64,000 nucleotides of DNA from Oceanisphaera sp. IT1-181 (GTDB taxonomy: Bacteria; Pseudomonadota; Gammaproteobacteria; Enterobacterales; Aeromonadaceae), in the NCBI RefSeq assembly GCF_033807535.1, contig NZ_CP136856.1, forward strand, positions 546,001 to 610,000, written 5' to 3'. The notes beneath the pieces are model-generated. The model was not told the DNA's origin. It ran no database searches and was given only the letters and a program-made list of their open reading frames with translations. Shown here piece after piece: positions 17,367-24,962 of the stretch. Positions within the stretch are counted from its first letter, which is position 1. Every line of letters starts with the position of its first letter. The translations under genes and the position numbers were made by a program.

Positions 17367-19628
17367 GTGTTAAAGGAATTGCGGGAAATCGTCCAGCAGG
17401 TTACGGCCAGCTCTGACCTTAATGAGGCCATGAATGAGCTGGTGCGCCAAACCCGCTCTGCCATGAACGTTGACTGCTGCTCTATTTATCTACGCCAAGC
17501 ACATCAGCAAAACTACCTGCTGGCCGCCACCGATGGTTTGGCGGCCAGTGCGGTGGGTCGCGCTAAAATCCCGCTGGGTGAGGGCATAGTCGGCTTAATT
17601 GGCGACAAAGAAGAGCTGATTAACTTGGCCGATGCCCGCTCCCATCCCAAATTCAAATATTTACCTGAAGCCCGCGAAGACGCCTTTATCTCCTTTTTAG
17701 GCGCGCCCATTATCCACCAGCGTAAAACCTTGGGCGTGCTGGTGGTGCAGCAAAAGCAGGAACGCTTGTTTGAAGAGGGCGAAGAATCTTTCTTAGTTAC
17801 CTTGGCCTCCCAGCTGGCCACAGTGATTGCCCACGCCGAAGCCAAGGGCAACTTACGCTCACCTAACTGGCATGGCATGCTAAAGGGCCTAGCGGGCTCC
17901 CCTGGGGTGGCCATTGGTCGCGCTTGGGTATGGCGACCACGGATTGCGCTGGCTCAAGTCACCGAGCGCAAGACAGACGATCCACAGTTGCAACATCAGC
18001 GGCTGGATAAAGTCTTGATCCAAGTGGAAGATGAACTGAACGGCATGGCGCTGCGGCTGCAAGAATCACAAGCCAGTGAGTCGGTAGCCGTGCTGGAGGT
18101 GTATCAATATCTGCTGAAAGATCCGATATTTATTGCCTTGATCCGCCAGCAAATCGATCAAGGTTGGATTGCCGGCAGTGCGGTAAAACGTATCTGTGAA
18201 CAGCAAATTGCGCAGTTCGGTCATATGTTGGATCCTTATTTGCGTGAGCGAGCGGCAGATATTCGCGATCTCGGCCAGCGGCTGCTCACGCGCTTGATCC
18301 ACGAAGACGAAGGCATGCACAGCTTGTCGCTCGATGAGCCGGTGATCTTGGTAGCTGATGAAATTAGTGCGACCTTAATCGCCGAAATCCCACCCAATAA
18401 ACTCAAAGGCATTGTCTCCGCTAAAGGCTCGGTGAATTCACACGCGGCCATTTTGGCACGCTCCATGGGCGTGCCGGCGGTGATGGGCATTGACCATAAC
18501 TTTGAGTTGCTTGAAGACCGCTTGCTGATTGTGGATGGGTATAACGGTGAGCTCTTGGTCGAGCCGGTGGCGTCTGTGCTGCGCGAATATAAACGTCTGA
18601 TCAAACAAGAACAGCAAATGGATGCGCTGTTTGCTAGTGTGGGCAATGATAAGGCGCACACCCTAGACGAGGTGCCCGTGACCTTGTTGTTGAATGCGGG
18701 TCTCAGCGCGGACACCACCATCAGTGCCAACGATACCGTGGATGGCATTGGCTTATTTCGTACCGAAATCCCTTTTATGCTGCGCGACCGTTTTCCTTCT
18801 GAGCAAGAGCAAATCACCACCTATCGGCGGGTAATGGCCAATTACGCGGGCAAACCCGTGTGCATGCGCACCTTGGATGTGGGCGGCGATAAGCAGTTGC
18901 CGTATTTCCCCATTGTCGAAGAAAACCCCTTTTTAGGTTGGCGTGGCATTCGGTTAACCCTGGATCATCCGGAAATATTTTTGGTGCAATTAAAAGCCAT
19001 GCTGCGCGCCAGTCATGGGTTGGATAATCTGTCGATTATGTTGCCCATGGTCACTAACCTCGATGAAGTACGGGTGGCCAGGCGCATGTTAGATAGAGCC
19101 TGGCGAGAGGTGTCGGCTGAAACACCCGAGCAGGTGGTGATCCGCTACCCCAGCCTAGGTGTGATGATCGAAGTGCCGTCCTTATTATATCTTTTGCCAG
19201 AACTGGCCCCGCTGGTAGATTTTTGGTCGGTGGGCACCAATGATCTCACCCAATATTTACTGGCGGTGGATCGCAACAATGGTCGGGTAGCCAATATTTA
19301 TGATGCGCTGCATCCGGCGGTATTACGCGCCTTGCAGCAGATTATTGACACCGGTGAGCGTTTTGGTAAGCCGGTATCAATTTGCGGTGAGCTGGCGGGG
19401 GATCCGATTGGCGTGTTGATCCTGCTCGCCATGGGTTATCGGCGTTTTAGTATGAACAGCAGTAATATTTTGCGCATTAAATACATAGTGCGCCAATCAC
19501 GCTGCGACGAGCTAAAAAAACTGTTAGCTGAAACCGAAGGCCAGCAGCAATTGGGTTCGATCAAACAGATCTTCGGTCGCTACCTAGAAGAGCGCGGCCT
19601 AAGCGGCTTGCTGCGCGGGCCGCGTTGA
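17367..19628 (+). CDS. ptsP: PTS phosphoenolpyruvate-protein phosphotransferase PtsP (Enzyme I-Ntr)
   Basis: First phosphotransferase of the nitrogen-related PTS, passing phosphate from PEP to NPr (PtsO) and then EIIA-Ntr (PtsN). The 753 residues start at GTG 17367 with TAAGGAG upstream. An N-terminal GAF domain (about 1-165) is followed by the EI N domain, the phospho-histidine domain with His359 in VNSHAAILARSMG, and the PEP-binding TIM barrel. The barrel carries GIGLFRTE, MRTLDVGGDKQLPYF and SVGTNDLTQYLLAVDR. C-terminal SICGELAGDP is the Enzyme I signature. Length is normal (E. coli 748). Confidence 0.96.
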   Translation: MLKELREIVQQVTASSDLNEAMNELVRQTRSAMNVDCCSIYLRQAHQQNYLLAATDGLAASAVGRAKIPLGEGIVGLIGDKEELINLADARSHPKFKYLPEAREDAFISFLGAPIIHQRKTLGVLVVQQKQERLFEEGEESFLVTLASQLATVIAHAEAKGNLRSPNWHGMLKGLAGSPGVAIGRAWVWRPRIALAQVTERKTDDPQLQHQRLDKVLIQVEDELNGMALRLQESQASESVAVLEVYQYLLKDPIFIALIRQQIDQGWIAGSAVKRICEQQIAQFGHMLDPYLRERAADIRDLGQRLLTRLIHEDEGMHSLSLDEPVILVADEISATLIAEIPPNKLKGIVSAKGSVNSHAAILARSMGVPAVMGIDHNFELLEDRLLIVDGYNGELLVEPVASVLREYKRLIKQEQQMDALFASVGNDKAHTLDEVPVTLLLNAGLSADTTISANDTVDGIGLFRTEIPFMLRDRFPSEQEQITTYRRVMANYAGKPVCMRTLDVGGDKQLPYFPIVEENPFLGWRGIRLTLDHPEIFLVQLKAMLRASHGLDNLSIMLPMVTNLDEVRVARRMLDRAWREVSAETPEQVVIRYPSLGVMIEVPSLLYLLPELAPLVDFWSVGTNDLTQYLLAVDRNNGRVANIYDALHPAVLRALQQIIDTGERFGKPVSICGELAGDPIGVLILLAMGYRRFSMNSSNILRIKYIVRQSRCDELKKLLAETEGQQQLGSIKQIFGRYLEERGLSGLLRGPR

Positions 19629-19855
19629 TTATTGAGAGTGAGGCGTAAGGCGTGAGGCGTAAAGTGGGAAGAAGACGAGATAACCTCAGATTCCGCGTTC
19701 TTCTGTTGAAATAATGTTTAGATTGCTTCATTCCAAACCATCCTGCTGCGCAGGACCGTCGAACAAGTTGACGGCTACAAGCAAGGGCTCTTGCCATTAA
19801 GATCTCTTTATTCCGTGTATTCCGTGGCAAAAAGAAAGCTTTAATTTTTAACTTT
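19629..19855. repeat. intergenic repeat cluster between ptsP and lgt
   Basis: This 316-base gap has no gene. It contains a family C half (GTGAGGCGTAAGGCGTGAGG at 19638-19657). A minus-strand GTAG-REP with stem CCGTC...GACGG followed by CTAC lies at 19756-19778. A family E copy (ATTCCGTGTATTCCGTGGC ... TTTAATTTTTAA) lies at 19806-19851. Confidence 0.6.
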
Positions 19856-19898
19856 GCGCCCAGCTCGCCAAAGGGCTCGTTTTTCTGGCAATTATTCC

Positions 19899-19912
19899 TG
19901 TGCGATCGCACA
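19899..19912. promoter_or_regulatory. 14-bp perfect palindrome upstream of lgt
   Basis: TGTGCGATCGCACA is fully symmetric and ends 32 bases before the lgt ATG. The TGTG/CACA spacing is two bases shorter than a CRP site, so CRP is unlikely. It may be an operator for an unknown factor. Confidence 0.4.
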
Positions 19913-19944
19913 ATACCCCCTTTTTGTTGTTTCTGGAGAAAGGC

Positions 19945-20772
19945 ATGTCTGAAGGCCACTGGGTGTTCCCCGGTTTCGATCCCATTGCTATCCAAATAGG
20001 CCCGCTGGCGGTGCATTGGTATGGTTTGATGTATTTACTGGGCTTTGTGTTTGCTTGGCTAATGGCGACGCGACGTGCGGGCCAGCCCGGCTCCCAATGG
20101 ACCAAAGATCAGGTGTCGGATGTGCTCTTCTATGGCTTCTTAGGCGTGATCGTCGGTGGTCGCCTGGGTTATGTGTTCTTCTATCAGTTTGATGCCTTCT
20201 TGGACGACCCCCTGTATCTGGTTAAGATCTGGACCGGCGGCATGTCGTTTCATGGCGGCTTAATTGGTGTGATCATCGCCCTGTGGTTATTTGCCCGTAA
20301 GCAGAAAAAAACCTTTTTTGCGGTGTCTGATTTTATCGCGCCCTTGATCCCCTTTGGTTTAGGCGCAGGGCGTATCGGTAACTTTATCAATGGCGAGCTT
20401 TGGGGCCGAGTCACTGAAGTGCCGTGGGGCATTATTTTCCCCGCCGCCGGCATGCTGCCCCGCCATCCTTCCCAGCTGTATCAATTTGCGCTGGAAGGCG
20501 TGGTGTTATTGATAATCTTGAACTTGGCTTGGCGACTGCGTGCGCCCCGTGGTGCTATCTCTGGCTTGTTCCTCGCCTGTTATGGCCTATTCCGCTTTAT
20601 GGTGGAGTTTGTGCGGGAGCCGGATGCGCAGTTAGGCTTGTACCTTGACTTGTTCAGCATGGGCCAGTTGTTATCCATGCCCATGATGTTGGCCGGTGGC
20701 ATTATGTTGTGGGCCGCTTTTGCTCGCCCCCAGTGGTACACCCGCAATGATTTACTAACGGAGAACAAATAG
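19945..20772 (+). CDS. lgt: phosphatidylglycerol-prolipoprotein diacylglyceryl transferase Lgt
   Basis: Inner-membrane enzyme that attaches diacylglycerol to the lipobox Cys of prolipoproteins, the first step of lipoprotein maturation. The 275 residues have about seven membrane helices, His103 in SFHGG, and the Lgt signature GAGRIGNFINGELWGR containing Arg143, Asn146 and Glu151. Start ATG 19945 follows TGGAGAAAGGC; an upstream in-frame ATG at 19900 would add 15 atypical residues. The stop at 20770-20772 is one base before thyA, so lgt and thyA are translationally close. LspA, the next enzyme in the pathway, is at 30359. Confidence 0.96.
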   Translation: MSEGHWVFPGFDPIAIQIGPLAVHWYGLMYLLGFVFAWLMATRRAGQPGSQWTKDQVSDVLFYGFLGVIVGGRLGYVFFYQFDAFLDDPLYLVKIWTGGMSFHGGLIGVIIALWLFARKQKKTFFAVSDFIAPLIPFGLGAGRIGNFINGELWGRVTEVPWGIIFPAAGMLPRHPSQLYQFALEGVVLLIILNLAWRLRAPRGAISGLFLACYGLFRFMVEFVREPDAQLGLYLDLFSMGQLLSMPMMLAGGIMLWAAFARPQWYTRNDLLTENK

Positions 20773-20773
20773 C

Positions 20774-21568
20774 GTGAAAGCTTATCTTGATTTAATGCAG
20801 CATATTTTAGACAAAGGTGCGGTTAAAGAAGACCGCACCGGCACCGGTACCTTGTCCGTATTCGGCCATCAGATGCGCTTTGATTTGGCTGAGGGTTTTC
20901 CGTTAGTCACCACTAAAAAGTGCCATCTCAAGTCGATCATTCATGAATTGCTGTGGTTTTTAAACGGCGACACTAATACCGGCTATCTCAAAGAGCACGG
21001 CGTGCGCATCTGGGATGAGTGGGCCGATGACAATGGCGATTTAGGGCCGGTTTATGGCCATCAGTGGCGCAGCTGGCAAGGGGCTAACGGCCAAGTCGTT
21101 GACCAAATCAGTGAAGCGCTGCACACCATCAAGACTAATCCCGATAGCCGACGCATTATTGTCTCAGCCTGGAACGTGGGTGAGCTGGATCAAATGGCGC
21201 TCGCACCTTGTCATGCACTGTTCCAGTTTTATGTGGTGAACGGCAAGTTGTCTTGTCAGCTTTATCAGCGCAGCTGTGATGTGTTTTTAGGCTTGCCCTT
21301 TAATATCGCAAGCTACGCGCTGTTAACGCACATGATGGCGCAACAGGCGGGGCTGGAAGTGGGAGACTTTGTCTGGACCGGTGGCGATGTGCATTTGTAT
21401 CGTAATCATCTGGAGCAAACGGCGTTGCAGTTAACGCGCCAGCCTTTCGCCTTGCCTCGTTTAACCTTGGCCAGAAAACCGGACTCCTTATTTGATTATG
21501 CCTTTGAGGACTTCGTACTCGAAGGCTATGAAGCACACCCGCATATTAAGGGCGCAGTAGCCATTTAA
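20774..21568 (+). CDS. thyA: thymidylate synthase ThyA
   Basis: Converts dUMP to dTMP with methylene-tetrahydrofolate. The 264 residues equal the E. coli length, and the nucleophile is Cys146 in LAPCHALFQFYV. The folate and dUMP-binding segments RTGTGTLSVFG, YQRSCDVFLGLPFNI and HLYRNHLEQ are intact. Translation starts at GTG 20774, immediately after the lgt stop, with GGAGAACAAATAGC as the ribosome site. Confidence 0.97.
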   Translation: MKAYLDLMQHILDKGAVKEDRTGTGTLSVFGHQMRFDLAEGFPLVTTKKCHLKSIIHELLWFLNGDTNTGYLKEHGVRIWDEWADDNGDLGPVYGHQWRSWQGANGQVVDQISEALHTIKTNPDSRRIIVSAWNVGELDQMALAPCHALFQFYVVNGKLSCQLYQRSCDVFLGLPFNIASYALLTHMMAQQAGLEVGDFVWTGGDVHLYRNHLEQTALQLTRQPFALPRLTLARKPDSLFDYAFEDFVLEGYEAHPHIKGAVAI

Positions 21569-21647
21569 CTCAAGATCCAATATGTTATGGGGGCGTTGCT
21601 AGAGGCAACAGACCCTAAGGTGTTTGCTTTTTTTTTAATTGAAAATC

Positions 21648-21762
21648 TATAATTAACGGCAAAGGTGACGTCGTCTGAGCTAGATAACGCAAGGGAATGC
21701 CCTTTAGGGATGAGCCGAGTATATTCGGTGGCGGATCGTTGATGAGAAGGAGTCTCTATCAT
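21648..21762 (+). promoter_or_regulatory. nhaA promoter and structured leader (cation-riboswitch candidate)
   Basis: A consensus -10 TATAAT at 21648-21653 has TTGCTT 18 bases upstream, predicting a leader of about 100 nt. The leader contains a perfect hairpin AAGGG-AATG-CCCTT and a second hairpin GCCGA-GTATAT-TCGGT, with purine-rich conserved-looking segments (GGTGACG, GGGATGAG, GGTGGCGGATCG) before the AGAAGGAG ribosome site at 21745-21752. CCCTT could pair with the ribosome site as an alternative fold. The nhaA-I and nhaA-II RNA motifs are known lithium/sodium-type riboswitches found before nhaA. I cannot confirm the consensus from memory. Confidence 0.45.
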
Positions 21763-22956
21763 ATGGCCTATGTACTAAAACGTTTCCTGGCAATGGAATC
21801 TTCTGGCGGTATTTTGTTAATTATTGCCGCCATTATTGCCATGCTGATGGCCAATACGGGTTTGTCTGATATCTATCAGAACGTACTAAATACCCAAATT
21901 CAGCTGCGCATCAGTAGTCTTGATTTGGATAAAACCCTCGCTCATTGGGTAAATGATGGCCTAATGGCGATTTTTTTCTTGGTGATTGGCCTAGAAGTGA
22001 AACGCGAGCTGGTCTCGGGCGCGCTCTCTAGCCGAGAAAAAGCCATGTTTCCCGCGATAGCTGCAATAGGCGGCATGCTGTTTCCGGCCTTGTGGTTTTT
22101 GTTGTTTAACGTTGGCGAAGGCGCAAGCCAAAATGGTTGGGCCATTCCGACCGCCACCGATATTGCGTTTGCGTTGGGCGTGATAGCTTTGCTGGGCAAG
22201 CGAGTACCGCTGAGTCTTAAAGTGTTTTTACTGGCGTTGGCCATTATTGATGACTTGGGCGCTATCATCATCATTGCGCTGTTTTATAACCATGGCATAT
22301 CGATACCCGCGCTGTCGGTGGCGGCATTAGGTATTGGTGGCTTGTACTGGCTTAACCGCGCGCAGGTGAAGAACCTAGTGCCGTATCTGATCTTGGGCTG
22401 GGTAGTCTGGGTGGCGGTACTGCAGTCTGGGGTGCACGCTACGATAGCCGGCGTAATTTTGGGCTTTTTGATCCCCCTACATGGAATTAAGTTCTCACCG
22501 TCTCAAGAGCTAGAGCGCTTTTTGCATCCTTGGTGTGCCTTTTTTATCTTGCCGTTGTTTGCGTTTGTGAATGCGGGAGTCTCACTTAAGGGCTTGTCTT
22601 TATCTGATCTGGCAGCACCGCTGCCGCTCGGCATAATGGCCGGCTTACTGCTAGGCAAACCGATGGGCATCTTTTTAAGTGCTTGGTTGGCGGTACGCTT
22701 AGGCTGGGCACAGTTGCCGACTGGCGTCTGTATGAGACAGATATTTGCCGTGTCCGTGCTCTGTGGTATCGGCTTTACGATGTCTATTTTCATCGCCTCT
22801 CTTGCCTTCGCACAAACCCCTGAACTGGCTAATCTATCGCGCTTAGGTATTTTATTGGGCTCGACCTTGGCGGCCAGCTTGGGCTACACGCTCTTGTATG
22901 TCATTTTGCCACGGCATCAGTTAAAGCCGGTGGGGGAAGTGGAAACGCAAAGCTAA
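21763..22956 (+). CDS. nhaA: Na+/H+ antiporter NhaA
   Basis: Electrogenic sodium(lithium)/proton antiporter of the inner membrane. The 397 residues have about 12 helices, with the paired transport aspartates in LAIIDDLGAIIIIALFY at exactly 163 and 164 when ATG 21763 is used, as in E. coli. Conserved GWAIPTATDIAFALGV, SGVHATIAGVILGF and CGIGFTMSIFIASLAF are present. Upstream in-frame ATGs at 21697 and 21742 are disfavoured because AGAAGGAG lies correctly before 21763. It is followed by a terminator and then nhaR. Confidence 0.95.
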   Translation: MAYVLKRFLAMESSGGILLIIAAIIAMLMANTGLSDIYQNVLNTQIQLRISSLDLDKTLAHWVNDGLMAIFFLVIGLEVKRELVSGALSSREKAMFPAIAAIGGMLFPALWFLLFNVGEGASQNGWAIPTATDIAFALGVIALLGKRVPLSLKVFLLALAIIDDLGAIIIIALFYNHGISIPALSVAALGIGGLYWLNRAQVKNLVPYLILGWVVWVAVLQSGVHATIAGVILGFLIPLHGIKFSPSQELERFLHPWCAFFILPLFAFVNAGVSLKGLSLSDLAAPLPLGIMAGLLLGKPMGIFLSAWLAVRLGWAQLPTGVCMRQIFAVSVLCGIGFTMSIFIASLAFAQTPELANLSRLGILLGSTLAASLGYTLLYVILPRHQLKPVGEVETQS

Positions 22957-23016
22957 CTCGCGTGTAAAGCTTACCTGTTTTGGCTTAAACGGCCATTACG
23001 ACCGTGACCAAGAACA

Positions 23017-23049
23017 AAGCGGCTGGGTATTCAAACCCAGCCGCTTTTA
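23017..23049 (+). terminator. terminator between nhaA and nhaR
   Basis: AAGCGGCTGGGT pairs perfectly with ACCCAGCCGCTT around ATTCAA and is followed by TTATTA. It separates nhaA from the regulator gene. Confidence 0.85.
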
Positions 23050-23081
23050 TTATGATGGGGCACATGTCGTGGAGATTTCCT

Positions 23082-24025
23082 TTGTCACACCTTAATTACA
23101 ATCATCTGTATTACTTTTGGATGACGCAAAAGAAGGGCTCGGTGACCAAAGCCGCCGAGGCCTTATTCTTAACACCGCAAACCGTCACCGGACAGGTCCG
23201 CCAGCTCGAGCAACGCTTGGGCGGTAAGCTATTCAAACGCAAAGGCCGGCAATTGGAAGCCAGTGAGCTGGGCCAATTGGTGTTTAAGTATGCGGATCGC
23301 ATGTTTAGCTTGTCCTATGAAATGCTGGATATCGTCCATTATCGTAAAGAAGATCATCTGATTTTTGATGTGGGTGTCGCGGATGCGCTCTCTAAGCGCT
23401 TGGCGAGCCGGGTGCTAATGTCGGTGATCCCTAACGACGGCTCGATTCACCTGCGCTGTTATGAGTCGACCCACGAGATGCTGCTCGAGCAATTGAGCGA
23501 GCATAAGTTGGATATGATCCTATCGGACTGCCCCGTAGACTCCGCACAACATGCCGGCTTGTTATCGAAGAAGCTCGGCGAGTGTGAAATGGGTTTTTAT
23601 TGTCGTGAGCCGCTGCCCACTAAACCCTTTCCTGAGTGCTTAGAAGAGCGCCGCTTGCTGATACCGGGTCGTCTACCGCCATGGGCCGACAATTGCGCCA
23701 TTGGTTAGAAGTACAGGGCTTAAAGCCGCAAATTCTCGGTGAGTTTGATGATGCAGCCTTGATGAAGGCGTTTGCCTTTTTTAATCAGGGCATCTTCGTA
23801 GCACCAGCCATTTATCGAGACGCGATTTTGCAATATCAGCCGGTGGTCGAGATTGGCCGAGTTGAAGAGCTAAAAGAAGAATATTACGTTATTTTCGCCG
23901 AACGTATGATACAACACCCTGCGGTGAAGCGATTATGCGAAAGTGATTTTAGTATGTTGTTTTCTGGTTTAGACGATTTTTCTACTGGTATTGCGCCCGT
24001 CAGCTTTGACGGCGAATTTAGTTAA
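23082..24025 (+). pseudogene. nhaR: nhaR LysR-type activator, broken by a one-base frameshift
   Basis: LysR-family regulator that in E. coli activates nhaA in response to Na+. Residues from LSHLNYNHLYYFW through EERRLLIPGR lie in one frame (stop TAG at 23706-23708). The remaining third (MGRQLRHWLEVQGL ... GEFDDAALMKAF ... IFAERMIQHPAVKRLC) continues in another frame to TAA at 24025. The break is near 23660-23680. The span of 944 bases is one short of a multiple of three, which fits a single-base deletion. The likely start is TTG 23082, with GGAG at 23071-23074 upstream. The HTH and effector domain sequences are otherwise well conserved, so the lesion is recent or a sequencing error. Confidence 0.85.
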
Positions 24026-24044
24026 ACATCTTAACGTGGGCATA

Positions 24045-24347
24045 ATGATGGATATGGATGCAATGCGAGCGGGCGCGGCCAATGCCGTTAAGCTGCTGAA
24101 GGCGCTGGCGAATGAGCGCAGATTATTTATTTTGTGTCATCTACTCGACAAAGAATTGTCGGTAGGGGAAATGAACCAACACTTAGGTCTAAGCCAATCG
24201 GCACTTTCCCAGCACTTGGCCTTGCTCCGTAACGACGGTTTCGTTCGCACCCGTAAAGAAGCGCAAACTGTGTATTACTCACTAAAAAGTGAAGAAGTAC
24301 GAGAAGTGATCAGCCTACTGCATAAGCTGTATTGCAGTGAGAAGTAA
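24045..24347 (+). CDS. ArsR-family regulator of the HlyU/BigR/YgaV thiol-sensing type
   Basis: Winged-helix repressor. The 100 residues contain AVKLLKALANERRLFILC, the recognition helix SQSALSQHLALLR and the wing RKEAQTVYYSL, all typical of ArsR proteins. There are two cysteines, Cys31 and Cys97, 66 positions apart. That is the spacing of the dithiol pair in BigR (42/108), SqrR (41/107) and HlyU (38/104), which respond to persulfide or oxidation by forming an intramolecular link. No classical CxC metal site is present. The ATG at 24045 begins 19 bases after nhaR; 24048 and 24054 are alternative ATGs. No sulfide-metabolism gene is adjacent, so the target is unknown. Confidence 0.8.
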   Translation: MMDMDAMRAGAANAVKLLKALANERRLFILCHLLDKELSVGEMNQHLGLSQSALSQHLALLRNDGFVRTRKEAQTVYYSLKSEEVREVISLLHKLYCSEK

Positions 24348-24360
24348 TGTTGAAAACCAC

Positions 24361-24430
24361 GCGGTACGCTTTACGTTGCGCGCTTTACGTAATTAACTAA
24401 CGTAAGGCGTAGCACGTACAGCGTAAGACG
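24361..24430. repeat. intergenic family B repeat after the ArsR gene
   Basis: GTACGCTTTACG on the left and CGTAAGGCGTAGCACGTAC on the right are inverted variants of the same unit seen after relA, mazG and rppH. Confidence 0.6.
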
Positions 24431-24454
24431 TTATTTTCACAAAAATCAGACAAT

Positions 24455-24484
24455 AAAAAACCGGCGTGAGCCGGTTTTTTTTTA
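24455..24484. terminator. bidirectional terminator between the ArsR gene and rpsT
   Basis: AAAAAACCGGC-GTGA-GCCGGTTTTTT with T runs on both strands, between two convergent genes. Confidence 0.9.
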
Positions 24485-24504
24485 CGCTGCATAAAGACTG
24501 TAAC

Positions 24505-24765
24505 TTACAGAGCTTTAATTTTTGCGTTCAAGCGGCTCTTATGACGAGCAGCTTTATTCTTATGGATCAGACCTTTAGTGGCCATGCGATCTAAAAGAGG
24601 TTGTGCAGTGTCAAACGCCTGTTGAGCGTTTGCTTTATCGCCAGTCGCGATAGCTGCAAGTACTTTTTTCATGTAAGTGCGAACCATAGAACGACGGCTG
24701 GCATTGTGCTTACGGCGTTTCTCAGATTGAAGCGCGCGTTTCTTAGCAGACTTGATATTAGCCAA
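24505..24765 (-). CDS. rpsT: 30S ribosomal protein bS20
   Basis: Small-subunit protein; in E. coli it also represses its own translation. The 86 residues (ANIKSAKKRALQSEKRRKHN ... SRLNAKIKAL) are standard. The start is TTG at 24763-24765, preceded by AGGAG. E. coli rpsT likewise starts with UUG, and that weak start is part of its autocontrol. Upstream on the minus strand, TTGACA (complement of 24837-24842) lies 17 bases from CATATT. Divergent from murJ. Confidence 0.96.
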   Translation of the reverse strand: MANIKSAKKRALQSEKRRKHNASRRSMVRTYMKKVLAAIATGDKANAQQAFDTAQPLLDRMATKGLIHKNKAARHKSRLNAKIKAL

Positions 24766-24813
24766 GGTAAAACTCCTAAAACTGTCTTAGCGAGTGAGAA
24801 TAAAAGGCCGAGG

Positions 24814-24842
24814 AATATGCCTTTTTCACTACGGATTGTCAA
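24814..24842 (-). promoter_or_regulatory. candidate rpsT promoter
   Basis: On the minus strand a perfect TTGACA (24837-24842) is followed after 17 bases by CATATT (24814-24819). An AAAAGGC/GCCTTTT hairpin overlaps the start of the leader. Confidence 0.5.
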
Positions 24843-24962
24843 TTGGTTTGTGCAAATAAACATCGCCCTGTGGTCAGATACAGAGCCGAAGGTTAAACTG
24901 TCGGCCGAATTCTACCAGCATTACCCCACCTTCAGCAATTTTCTTACTACGAGGTTTTCATT

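Noticed and set aside
19899..19912. CRP binding site before lgt
   Set aside because: TGTG and CACA are six bases apart, two fewer than the CRP consensus spacing.
23660..23680. Programmed ribosomal frameshift in nhaR
   Set aside because: No slippery heptamer, stop-codon context or downstream stem is apparent, and NhaR is not known to use recoding; a simple base deletion or sequencing error is more likely.
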